Positions 1-6,375 of a DNA stretch of 7,879 nt are shown here, piece by piece. The notes beneath the pieces are model-generated. The model made no database searches and was not told where the DNA came from. It saw only the letters and a program-made list of their open reading frames with translations. The stretch spans positions 1 through 7,879 of the forward strand of contig JAEWVM010000046.1 in assembly GCA_023396615.1 (NCBI GenBank). Reading direction: 5' to 3'. The DNA comes from Spirochaetota bacterium. Lineage in GTDB: Bacteria > Spirochaetota > UBA4802 > JAFGJZ01. The translations under genes were made by a program, and so were the position numbers. How positions within the stretch are numbered: the stretch's first letter is position 1; each line of letters begins with the position of its first letter.

Positions 1-246
1 CGAAAAGGAGAAGAGGCAAAGATTCAAATCGCACATGAGGCGAGCGGTCCACGGTCATTAACCGAAGCATGGATGCTGCTTCACAACACAACGGGTCTGC
101 GCAAAAGAGACTTGTCTCCCGACTACGCGGCAATGCTCACACGCTTTTTCGAAGAATCACTTACTCTATACGGAGAGATTTCAAACGAGAAGCTCTCATT
201 GATAATAGATGATCTCACCACAAACACCATAACGGAGGCACTATGA
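1..246 (+). CDS. 3' end of an upstream early gene, probably the Mu A-type transposase (partial)
   Basis: Frame 1 is open from the first base for 81 codons and stops at TGA 244-246, overlapping the MuB start at 243 in an ATGA junction. The start lies outside the window. The visible part is hydrophilic and probably helical, with blocks such as SLTEAWMLLHNTTGLRKRDL and a C-terminal run rich in Asp and Thr. I see no catalytic motif and cannot match it to a family by sequence alone. In phage Mu the gene directly before B is transposase A, whose C-terminal domain III contacts MuB, so a transposase tail is the most economical reading. A separate small early protein is also possible. The reading frame is secure; the identity is inferred from position only. 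Confidence 0.6.
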   Translation, partial: RKGEEAKIQIAHEASGPRSLTEAWMLLHNTTGLRKRDLSPDYAAMLTRFFEESLTLYGEISNEKLSLIIDDLTTNTITEAL

Positions 247-1142
247 TTATTAAAACTGCGAATTTCATCAAAGCGGAAAAATTCTTATCTGACATCATCG
301 CGAAGAACGGATTCGGCGCGGTTATCGCAGACAAAGGTTCCGGAAAGACTTTCATAAAAAGAAAAGTCATCGGAGCGTATCAGGAAAGAAAAAATGATTA
401 CACCGTCGTAGAAATCACATCCATCGAAGAAGACTGGAAAGGAACCGCAGCTCTTATGCGCGCGATGATCGCTGACATCAGCGGAGAAAACGCGCGAAGG
501 GATATCGAATCCAGACGCCGTCAGCTTCGTAGAATACTCGGCGATGCTTCAAGCAGAACTAAAGTGATCCTTGCAATCGATGAAGCGCAGGATCTTCACG
601 CTTCTTCTCTTCGAGGAATAAAGAAACTGCACGAAATAGGTTTCGGAATGCGCGACAAGCTTTTCTCAATTGTCCTTTTCGGCCAGCACTCGTTAAAAGA
701 CAAAATATCAGATGATGAACTTCGACCTCGCATTCGCAGATGCATGCTCGGCGATCTGACAAAAACAGAAAAGCCTAAATTCATCGAGAATCCTGATATG
801 TTCGAGTCCGGTGCGATGGAATTATTTCTGCGCCGCACAAAGAACACTCCGGCAACAATAATCAACGCGTATGAAGAATTGTGTGACCTGGCTGATGACA
901 TCGGTCAGAGAAAAATATCAACTGAGTTAATAAAAAACTATTTTTCAATGTCAGCTCGGGACGTAATTAAAGAATCTAACATGTCCCTGCGCGCTCTCTC
1001 GGCCGACATAGAAAAACACACCGGCAAAAATATCAGTCCGACAACATTATCTCAGATTTCAAACGGATCATATCCGGGAAACATGGAGAATCTCGAATCA
1101 ATACTCCATGAATATTCAAGCAAAACCGCAAAGGCGGTATAG
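243..1142 (+). CDS. MuB-like AAA+ ATPase, transposition target-selection protein
   Basis: This is a 299-residue AAA+ ATPase of the Mu B type. In Mu, B polymerises on DNA with ATP, delivers target DNA to the MuA transpososome and stimulates strand transfer. Seen here: Walker A ADKGSGKT at residues 29-36 (K35, T36); Walker B VILAIDEAQ at 108-116 (D113, E114); a sensor-1-like strand IVLFGQ at 143-148; and an arginine-rich segment, RPRIRR, at 161-166. Residues about 246-291 look like a small helix-turn-helix domain (SLRALSADI, then TTLSQISNGSY, then a final helix). They resemble the N-terminal DNA-binding domain of Mu MuB but lie at the other end of the protein. GGAGG at 234-238 supports the start, which overlaps the upstream stop. 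A related IstB/TniC-type ATPase is the alternative, but the gam and gemA neighbours favour MuB. Confidence 0.9.
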   Translation: MIIKTANFIKAEKFLSDIIAKNGFGAVIADKGSGKTFIKRKVIGAYQERKNDYTVVEITSIEEDWKGTAALMRAMIADISGENARRDIESRRRQLRRILGDASSRTKVILAIDEAQDLHASSLRGIKKLHEIGFGMRDKLFSIVLFGQHSLKDKISDDELRPRIRRCMLGDLTKTEKPKFIENPDMFESGAMELFLRRTKNTPATIINAYEELCDLADDIGQRKISTELIKNYFSMSARDVIKESNMSLRALSADIEKHTGKNISPTTLSQISNGSYPGNMENLESILHEYSSKTAKAV

Positions 1143-1150
1143 GAGGAAAT

Positions 1151-1663
1151 ATGGCAGACAGAAAAAGGATAACACCTGCACAGATTAAATCTCTTGATGA
1201 TGCGAATGTCGCTCTTGGAGAAATAGGAAAACTAATGCTTCAGCTCGAGGCCATTGACGGCAAAGCCGATCAGGAGATAGGTAAAATCAGAGATGATGCG
1301 GAGAAAGAAGGAAAAGACCTCCGCGCGCGCATCGAAGAACTTGATTCTGCTCTCGCGGTATTCGGCGAATATAACAAAACCGAATTGTTCAGCGATAAAA
1401 AAAGCCTTGAGCTTGCTTACGGAATGATCGGATTCAGACAGTCGTCAAAGATATCGATTAAGAAAACAACTCTTGACAAGATCAAAGAAATTTATCCGGA
1501 ACGGGCTGAAGCTATCCGCAAAAAAGAAGAAGTTAACAAGGAAGTTTTAAAAGACTGGTCTAAAACAGAATTGTCATCCGTGGATGCCAGCAAAAAAATT
1601 GATGATATTTTCTTCCGCGAAGTGAACCGCGAACAGATAAACATCGACATGTTGGTGAGCTGA
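1151..1663 (+). CDS. gam: Mu Gam-like host-nuclease inhibitor
   Basis: This 170-residue protein belongs to the Phage_Mu_Gam family; Mu Gam itself is about 174 residues. Family members bind double-stranded DNA ends as dimers and shield linear phage DNA from host exonucleases such as RecBCD, and they are relatives of bacterial and eukaryotic Ku. Seen here: a charged, coiled-coil-like helical stretch at about residues 20-75, followed by the family hallmark ELAYGMIGFRQSSKISI, a strand pair ending in a basic Ser/Lys patch. The C-terminal half is helical and basic. The start is set by a full AGGAGG at 1141-1146, four bases before the ATG and overlapping the MuB stop. The gene sits directly after the MuB-like gene, and its stop overlaps the next start by one base, as expected for a Mu early operon. 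Confidence 0.9.
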   Translation: MADRKRITPAQIKSLDDANVALGEIGKLMLQLEAIDGKADQEIGKIRDDAEKEGKDLRARIEELDSALAVFGEYNKTELFSDKKSLELAYGMIGFRQSSKISIKKTTLDKIKEIYPERAEAIRKKEEVNKEVLKDWSKTELSSVDASKKIDDIFFREVNREQINIDMLVS

Positions 1664-2160
1664 TGATTTCCGAGGCATACAGACGTAAGATTTTCTGGCT
1701 TTGCCGGATCATAGGTCTTCAGACTGAAGAACGCCGTGATGTTCAGGAAGGAATTACCGGAAAAAGATCACTTTCAAAAATGACGAGCAAAGAAGCTGTT
1801 CAGGTTATACAGGCTCTGTCACGTATCGCGATTAAAAACGGATGTATGCCCAAAACCGGACAGATGACTGCGGAGGAATCTGTCCGGAAAGGATTTCAAA
1901 AGCATGACCGGAAAAATGAGAAGTCAGACAAAGTATATTCTCTCGCATCAAAAGAACAGAAAGATAAAATCATGGCAATGTCGAATCAAATCTACGGATC
2001 GTTCAATGAACGCAGAATGGATTTCTTCTGTCTCAAGCAGTTCAAAACAACATTCCGCAAACTTTCAAACTTACACGCGAGAGAATTGATAGAAATACAA
2101 AAAGAAATTCTATCAAGAAAAATCGGAGGAAAAAATGATTATTCCAATAAAGCGATTTGA
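1663..2160 (+). CDS. gemA: GemA / Mu gp16-family early protein (DUF1018)
   Basis: This 165-residue protein carries the DUF1018 signature of Mu gp16/GemA. The N-terminal helix is RRKIFWLCRIIGLQTEERR, followed by the typical block 'TGKRSLSKMTSKEAVQVIQAL' at about residues 31-51. In Mu, GemA is an early regulator reported to alter host gene expression and DNA supercoiling; its biochemical role is poorly defined, and none is claimed here. The C-terminal half is basic and helical, with no recognisable catalytic residues. The ATG shares one base with the gam stop (TGATG), so translation is probably coupled; only a weak GGTGAG precedes it. The 3' end overlaps the next gene by 26 bases. Family assignment rests on the N-terminal block and on its position after gam. 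Confidence 0.85.
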   Translation: MISEAYRRKIFWLCRIIGLQTEERRDVQEGITGKRSLSKMTSKEAVQVIQALSRIAIKNGCMPKTGQMTAEESVRKGFQKHDRKNEKSDKVYSLASKEQKDKIMAMSNQIYGSFNERRMDFFCLKQFKTTFRKLSNLHARELIEIQKEILSRKIGGKNDYSNKAI

Positions 2161-2635
2161 TTATACCGCGCTCAGTTCTATTTCAAAAATGGATCTGAAC
2201 GGAAAAAACTATATGATACTTGAGGACACTGTCCGCAATGAAAAAATCTATGGTGAAACCGCAATCTCTACAGGACGTTATCCGCTCACTCTCGTAAAGT
2301 ATGGAAAACTTCATGACTGGCTGAGTATCGCTTTCAGAGACATCTACAAAGGCGTCATTATGCTGAATAATGTTCCTAACTATAAAGGAGTTTGTTATCA
2401 TCCCGGAAGGAATAGATTTTCAACTCTTGGCTGTTTGCTTCCGGCAATGACCGTTCAAAAAATCGCAAATCTTGATGGATCGGACGAATTTGTAACAACA
2501 AAGGAATCAACATACCAGGCTTACCGTGAGACATATCCTATAATCGTTGCATCAATCATGAGAGAAAAAACATATTTCGATATATCGAACGAGTGTGATC
2601 TTTCTCTCGCTCAGTCCGCAGGGGTTTTGAGATGA
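2135..2635 (+). CDS. DUF5675-family protein
   Basis: This 166-residue protein fits the DUF5675 family common in phages and prophages. Seen here: an N-terminal beta-rich part ending in the 'LEDTVRNEKIYGETAISTGRY' type block (about residues 29-49), then MLNNVPNYKGVCYHPGRN and the family ending STLGCLLPA. The His (in CYHPG) and the Cys (in LGCLL) lie 11 residues apart. The arrangement recalls the His and Gly-Cys motif of L,D-transpeptidases (YkuD fold), although this relation is my inference and the family's biochemistry is unknown. The last 50 residues are helical. GGAGGA at 2125-2130 sits four bases before the ATG, which lies inside gemA. In Mu, the lysozyme gene occupies the stretch after gemA and mor, so a lysis-related role is an open possibility. 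Confidence 0.8.
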   Translation: MIIPIKRFDYTALSSISKMDLNGKNYMILEDTVRNEKIYGETAISTGRYPLTLVKYGKLHDWLSIAFRDIYKGVIMLNNVPNYKGVCYHPGRNRFSTLGCLLPAMTVQKIANLDGSDEFVTTKESTYQAYRETYPIIVASIMREKTYFDISNECDLSLAQSAGVLR

Positions 2636-2907
2636 AAATTTTGCATCTTACAGTAACACGTCATTGGTTCGATAAAATTGATTCAGGAGAGAAAACTGTT
2701 GAATACAGAGAAATCAAAGAGTACTGGAAAAAACGTTTATTGAGAAATGATCGACCGATCGTTTTTGATTATATCGTAATCAAAAACGGTTACAAAAAGA
2801 ATTCTCCAACAATTAAGAAAATATGGAAACGAACCTTCGTGGCTTCCTGTGGCGATCTCGGTAATTTTCCTCAATTCGCAATTTCGTTAGGAGAAACAAT
2901 ATGTTAA
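2632..2907 (+). CDS. small ASCH-domain protein
   Basis: This 91-residue protein shows the ASCH signature: a first strand KILHLTVTRHWFDKI, then SGEKTVEYREIKEYWKKRL (about residues 17-35), and later FDYIVIKNGYKKNSPTI. ASCH domains share a PUA-like beta-barrel fold and are thought to bind RNA or modified nucleotides. At least one characterised ASCH protein is a hydrolase of acetylated cytidine, but I cannot assign a substrate here. The Gly-Glu-Lys and Glu-Tyr-Arg-Glu residues are present. The C-terminal third, ending PQFAISLGETIC, is the expected closing strand, so the domain looks complete though short. The ATG overlaps the upstream stop (ATGA) and is preceded by a GGGG run. The stop overlaps the next start by seven bases. 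Confidence 0.8.
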   Translation: MKILHLTVTRHWFDKIDSGEKTVEYREIKEYWKKRLLRNDRPIVFDYIVIKNGYKKNSPTIKKIWKRTFVASCGDLGNFPQFAISLGETIC

Positions 2908-3071
2908 CTAACAAAAAAATTCCAGTAGAACGATATTCTCGTGTTGTTGGTTATTACCGACCGGTCGAACAGTGGAATCCCGGAAAGCAATCAGAATATG
3001 AAGATCGGCGTCCTGCTGATGTAAAGAAACTGCTTTCAGAATTGGAGGAAAGAAAGGAGCATCTCGCATGA
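2901..3071 (+). CDS. stand-alone glycyl-radical tail of class III (anaerobic) ribonucleotide reductase
   Basis: This 56-residue protein matches only the extreme C-terminus of anaerobic NrdD. The block ERYSRVVGYYRPVEQWNPGK (residues 10-29) followed by SEYEDRR (31-37) is the glycyl-radical region of the RVVGY-type NrdDs, and Gly17 is the predicted radical site. There is no ATP cone, no ten-stranded barrel and no active-site cysteine. The protein has no Cys at all, so the zinc-binding Cys pairs that precede the radical site in full NrdD are missing. A further 19 residues (38-56) form a charged helix. It looks like a real gene: AGGAG at 2889-2893 is seven bases before the ATG, the start overlaps the ASCH stop by seven bases, and the stop overlaps the exonuclease start in ATGA. 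It may replace an oxygen-cleaved NrdD tail, as GrcA does for pyruvate formate-lyase; this is inference. A relic of a lost nrdD is less likely given the tight coupling. Confidence 0.8.
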   Translation: MLTNKKIPVERYSRVVGYYRPVEQWNPGKQSEYEDRRPADVKKLLSELEERKEHLA

Positions 3072-3613
3072 ATTTATTTTGGATTGATGTTGAAACAACC
3101 GGACTTGATCCTCGCCATAATTCAATAATAGAATTTTTCGGATTCTATAAATATTCTAATGGAGCAAAAGAAGAAATCCATTGTTTTACTCGTCCTTATG
3201 GAAATTTAATCGATCATCAAGCATTGATTATCAATGGGCATTCCGAAAAATATATTAGAACATATCCCGATCGGCAAATACTGATTGATGAGCTTTCTAA
3301 TAAATTATCCACAAAGAAATTCACATTATCCGGATGGAATCCTCATTTTGATTATGCTTTTTTGAAAGATTTTTTTCAGAGAGAAGAGGCGAACTTCGAT
3401 CTACTTTTCGACTATCATCTAATTGATGTTTTTTCAATTTTTATGGCAAAAAAGCTATCTGGCGAAATCAGGACTTCGGCGAAAACTCTTTCTGAAGTTG
3501 CTGATTATTTTCAGATACATCATATTTCGCATGATCCAAAATCCGACTGCATAACAGCATCTCTGATTTTTGATATTCTCACATCCACCACCCAAAAGGA
3601 GGAAGTGTGTTGA
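3068..3613 (+). CDS. DEDDh-family 3'-5' exonuclease (DnaQ/RNase T type)
   Basis: This 181-residue single-domain nuclease has all five DEDDh residues: D7 and E9 in IDVETTGLD (Exo I), D95 in NPHFDYAFL (Exo II), and H155 and D160 in HDPKSD (Exo III). Family members remove nucleotides from the 3' ends of DNA or RNA using two metal ions. DNA polymerase III epsilon, RNase T and many phage exonucleases belong here; the sequence does not tell DNA from RNA substrates. No polymerase or helicase domain is fused. GGAG at 3056-3059 lies eight bases before the ATG, and the start overlaps the upstream stop. The gene is visibly richer in A+T than gam and MuB, which hints at separate acquisition. It could process ends during phage replication or salvage nucleotides together with its reductase-tail neighbour; both roles are speculative. 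Confidence 0.87.
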   Translation: MNLFWIDVETTGLDPRHNSIIEFFGFYKYSNGAKEEIHCFTRPYGNLIDHQALIINGHSEKYIRTYPDRQILIDELSNKLSTKKFTLSGWNPHFDYAFLKDFFQREEANFDLLFDYHLIDVFSIFMAKKLSGEIRTSAKTLSEVADYFQIHHISHDPKSDCITASLIFDILTSTTQKEEVC

Positions 3614-3960
3614 AATATTTGGTCGTTCTATTTTTGGTTATGGGCTGTTCTTCTGTGACTCGTGTTCCGGCCGACAGCATCAATCAGATCAATGAGATTG
3701 AAAAGAAATTCGAGATCACAGAGTCCGATACTGAAGAAACGAAAAAGATTAAAACGGAAGCAAAGAAAGCAACATCAATGGCAAAAGATGTTATTGTTTC
3801 CGAATCAAAGCGGGCGGATGCGGCAGAAGAGAAAGCATCCGATAACGAAAAACTGTCAAATATAGCTCGATACCTGATCGGAATCGGCATAGGAATAGCT
3901 GTTTTAATCGTTATTTTTTTCCTTGTTCGGCTGGGGAAAATAGTCCTTAAACTTGGCTAA
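3607..3960 (+). CDS. small lipoprotein with C-terminal membrane helix, candidate unimolecular spanin
   Basis: This protein has 117 residues counted from GTG 3607; TTG 3610 would give 116. AAAGGAGG at 3595-3602 is four bases before the GTG and seven before the TTG, so the TTG is equally plausible. Seen here: a hydrophobic N-terminus with a lipobox-like VMGC (Cys14) followed by SS; a very charged helical stretch at about 27-87, rich in Lys, Glu and Ala and probably a coiled coil; and one membrane helix at about 89-107 (LIGIGIGIAVLIVIFFLV) with a short basic tail. A lipid anchor at one end and a transmembrane anchor at the other is the plan of unimolecular spanins such as T1 gp11, which fuse inner and outer membranes at lysis. 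No holin lies next to it. An ordinary membrane-anchored lipoprotein is the alternative. It is the last gene of the operon. Confidence 0.75.
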   Translation: MLKYLVVLFLVMGCSSVTRVPADSINQINEIEKKFEITESDTEETKKIKTEAKKATSMAKDVIVSESKRADAAEEKASDNEKLSNIARYLIGIGIGIAVLIVIFFLVRLGKIVLKLG

Positions 3961-3999
3961 AAATCAGCAGAGGGATGGAATTTGTCGACAATATAGGCA

Positions 4000-4021
4000 C
4001 ATAGAAAAGAGATTTCCTATG
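4000..4021. repeat. imperfect hairpin 40 bases after the phage operon
   Basis: CATAGAAAA pairs with TTTCCTATG (one mismatch) around a GAGA loop of GNRA type. It follows the lipoprotein stop by about 40 bases and could act in termination or 3' end stability of the early transcript, but there is no T-tract after it. Confidence 0.35.
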
Positions 4022-4081
4022 GCTTATTCTGCAAATTTCATCCTGAAAGCTCTTCACTCTCATTTAAGAAAGTTGTAATTT

Positions 4082-4114
4082 ATTATTGATTATATATAGA
4101 ACATTATTGATTAT
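4082..4114. repeat. 12-base direct repeat, 21-base period
   Basis: ATTATTGATTAT occurs exactly at 4082-4093 and again at 4103-4114. The 21-base period is two turns of the helix, so both copies would face the same side, as for paired protein-binding sites. The sequence is very A+T-rich, so chance repetition is possible. Confidence 0.45.
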
Positions 4115-4313
4115 TAATAAATAAGCTTTCATTCTGGATCAGTAATATTCAATTCTTGTCAGTTCAGTTGCAGTTTAATCTGGTTATTTATGCCGGGGAT
4201 ATCAATTCTCTTTATTCTGATTCAGAAAAAAGCTTAGAAAGGCAACCGGCAATTTTTAGAAAATGCTCGTATTCATATTTAATTTCGAGTTTCTGGTTTT
4301 TAAAAAACATAAT

Positions 4314-5273
4314 TTAATCCATTAAAGCCTTTCGCATATTTTCCGCTATTCTTTGAATAACAGGTATTGAAACAGAATTCCCAAATTGCTTATACAAGTG
4401 AGAGTCAGCAATATTTGGAAGTTTATAATTTGAAGGAAATCCTTGAAAATTAGCACATTCTCTCGGGGTTAATTTTCTAATACCTTTTCCATTTAAAATT
4501 ATTGGAACATTATGACCTCCCATTCCCATATTCGCAGTTAATGTCGGACAAACATTATTTTTATTTTCTCTAACATATTTTCTTCTCCATTGGTAAATTG
4601 TATCCCGCTGCAATACTTCATTTTTCAATAATTCATATAATGGTTTGTTATTGTAATAGTATTTATCATCAACTTCATTTTTTTCAAGGCAATCGTGGAT
4701 TGTTTTTGTAAGTTTTAATTTATCAGGAAAAGAAAAACTTTCATAGGATTTCTCATCTAAAAAACCGACAATATAAATCCGTTCTCTGTTTTGCGGGAGA
4801 TTAGCATATTCCATTGTATTTAAAACTTTTACTTTAACAAAATATCCAAGTTCCTTCTCTAACTTCTCAAGAATTACTTTCATAGTATTTCCTTTATCAT
4901 GAGTTTTCAAATTTTTAACATTCTCGAGCATAAAGGCTTTTGGTTTTTTTGCTTTTATAATCCGCACAATATCAAAAAATAAATTACCTCTATCTTTCTC
5001 GTCATTAAATCCTTGTTTATATCCTGCAATAGAAAAAGGCTGACATGGGAACCCTCCGCATAAAATATCAAAATCAGGTATTTCTGAAGTATCAATTTTT
5101 TGAATATCGCCCAAAACCATTTGTTTTTCAATTTCAAATAGTTCAGAAAAATTAAGATCATAAGTTATCTTTGCATTTTCATCAAAGTCATTTGAAAAGA
5201 CACACTGAAATCCGGCATTTTCAAAACCTATTTTAATACCGCCTATACCAGAAAACAAATCAGCAAATTTCAT
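4314..5273 (-). CDS. DNA (cytosine-5) methyltransferase
   Basis: This 319-residue protein is a complete C5-cytosine methyltransferase that transfers the methyl group of S-adenosylmethionine to cytosine in a specific DNA site. Motifs in order: I, DLFSGIGG (residues 5-12, cofactor binding); IV, GGFPCQPFS (73-81, catalytic Cys77); VI, ENV (117-119); VIII, QNRER (161-165); IX, RKLTPRECANFQGFP (266-280); X, QFGNSV (296-301). The target-recognition region lies at about 172-263 and contains YQWRRKYVRENK and CPTLTANMGMGGHNVP. I cannot read the target site from it. The length is typical of single-specificity enzymes. The start is the first Met, directly before the canonical KFADLFSG opening; there is no strong ribosome binding site. 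The Vsr gene 664 bases upstream on the same strand is the usual partner. No cognate restriction endonuclease is visible, so it may be a solitary enzyme or the remnant of a restriction-modification system. Confidence 0.95.
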   Translation of the reverse strand: MKFADLFSGIGGIKIGFENAGFQCVFSNDFDENAKITYDLNFSELFEIEKQMVLGDIQKIDTSEIPDFDILCGGFPCQPFSIAGYKQGFNDEKDRGNLFFDIVRIIKAKKPKAFMLENVKNLKTHDKGNTMKVILEKLEKELGYFVKVKVLNTMEYANLPQNRERIYIVGFLDEKSYESFSFPDKLKLTKTIHDCLEKNEVDDKYYYNNKPLYELLKNEVLQRDTIYQWRRKYVRENKNNVCPTLTANMGMGGHNVPIILNGKGIRKLTPRECANFQGFPSNYKLPNIADSHLYKQFGNSVSIPVIQRIAENMRKALMD

Positions 5274-5937
5274 AGCTTAACAATACCCTTTAAGTAATAT
5301 AAATAATGTCATTTTTGATTTATAACAAAGTCAGTCCTCTTGTAAATATAATAATTATAATTCTTATTTTAAAACTCAAAACAACATTTAAGCAATATTT
5401 TCCAATGCAGATTAATTATTAATATAACGAATTCAAGATTTTTACAATGAGAAACAAGTACATTAAATATATTATTTCTGATATACTCATATTCGGAATA
5501 CAATTTCACTATTAAAATGCTTTGTTATCCGTATATCTCTTTCATCCAATAATCGAGAATATCCCAATTTCCATAAACAGTAAGAACTCAATATTTATCC
5601 GCCATAGTTCACTTCAAATCTTAATACAAAACAACAATATGCGTGTCAAATCCAAAATAAAAAACAATGCCCGACGAAAACAAGCTTACTAAATCTTTGA
5701 CTTTGCCTTTATAAAGCAAACATAAAAACAAAAAAACTACATTCTAATGAAACTGAACGATAAATCAAAACACTCAATGAAGTCAAGAAGTCTGTTTTGA
5801 ATAAATCATAATATTTTATAATCAAGTGAGACAGTAATCTAAAACAGGTAAGCTCGTCTTTTGATGAGTATGTAAATCACGTGTTAAAATGAATCAAATA
5901 GAAAATTCATTCTATCTATTAAGCTAAAACAATGATA
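5274..5937. other. A+T-rich gap between methyltransferase and vsr, no intact gene
   Basis: I find no intact reading frame here. It is the most A+T-rich part of the window (8 G+C in 60 bases at 5341-5400). On the minus strand, a frame from ATG 5603-5605 reads MADKY, a TGA at 5588-5590, then 20 codons (VLTVYGNWDILDYWMKEIYG), a TAA at 5525-5527, and a further run of about 50 open codons. This could be a decayed gene or chance. A near-palindrome at 5702-5720 (TTTGC, one extra C, TTTATAAA, GCAAA) is the only clear structure. The gap is where a cognate restriction endonuclease gene would be expected. Confidence 0.5.
5319..5346 (-). promoter_or_regulatory. candidate sigma70-type promoter of the methyltransferase gene
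   Basis: On the minus strand, TTTACA (plus-strand 5341-5346) and TATAAA (5319-5324) are separated by 16 bases; each matches five of six consensus bases. Transcription would start about 40 bases before the methyltransferase ATG. The region is very A+T-rich, so chance matches are likely and confidence is modest. Confidence 0.4.
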
Positions 5938-6375
5938 TCATATTATTTTATTTTCTATTTTACGTTTGAACTTTTCAACATCTAATGTATGAACCTCACA
6001 TTCCCAAATTATAATGACACGCCATCCTAATTTCTTTAATTGTATTATGTTTTCGGCATCTCTTACTTTGTTTCTTTTCAGTTTCATTTTCCAGTATTCC
6101 ATATTTGATTTCGGCAGGTTGGCTCTTTTACAGTTTTTATGACCGTGCCAGAAACAGCCGTGAATAAAAATCACAGTTTTATATTTTGCAAGTACAATAT
6201 CAGGTTTTCCCGGCAGAAAACCTTTCCCGCAAGTCTTTCTGCTCACCTTACCGTTCAAACGGAAACGGTAGCCTTTTTTATGCAGTGCTGAACGGACAAT
6301 CCTTTCGGGTCTTGTGTTCTTTGACCCGATCCGGCTCATATTCCAGCTTCTCTTTTCTTTTGTAAGATGATCCAT
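5938..6375 (-). CDS. vsr: Vsr very-short-patch-repair DNA mismatch endonuclease
   Basis: This 145-residue protein is the Vsr endonuclease, which nicks 5' of the T in T:G mismatches left by deamination of 5-methylcytosine and so starts very-short-patch repair. Seen here: the opening MDHLTKEKRSWNMSRIGSKN; the catalytic motif LPGKPDIVL with Asp59; then the intercalating and zinc region FIHGCFWHGHKNC (His72, Cys74, Phe75, Trp76, His79, Cys82); and the closing GWRVIIIWECEV, with Cys126 as the last zinc ligand. E. coli Vsr has Thr where Ile71 stands here. The frame stays open upstream to a TTG at 6507, but the canonical Vsr start is the Met at 6373-6375; the 44 extra residues match nothing I know, and no good ribosome binding site marks either start. 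It lies upstream of the methyltransferase on the same strand, too far for simple coupling. Confidence 0.92.
   Translation of the reverse strand: MDHLTKEKRSWNMSRIGSKNTRPERIVRSALHKKGYRFRLNGKVSRKTCGKGFLPGKPDIVLAKYKTVIFIHGCFWHGHKNCKRANLPKSNMEYWKMKLKRNKVRDAENIIQLKKLGWRVIIIWECEVHTLDVEKFKRKIENKII

Larger units (their letters stand above)
3961..4313. other. A+T-rich intergenic stretch between the phage operon and the methyltransferase
   Basis: I see no convincing gene here. It lies between the stops of two converging units, so it should hold transcription termination for both, but I find no classic GC stem followed by a T-run. Two small structures are listed separately: an imperfect hairpin at 4000-4021 and a 12-base direct repeat at 4082-4114. 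A 19-codon frame at 4019-4078 (start MAYSANFILKAL) is too short to support. The right end of the Mu-like element could lie here, but no terminal CA with a target duplication can be defined. Confidence 0.5.

Noticed and set aside
559..901. Minus-strand open frames opposite the MuB-like gene.
   Set aside because: They are antisense shadows of a strongly supported ATPase gene and show no motifs.
4019..4078. A 19-codon frame starting MAYSANFILKAL, similar in feel to the start of some IS630-type transposases.
   Set aside because: It stops at once, no downstream transposase remnant is visible, and the likeness is too short to support.
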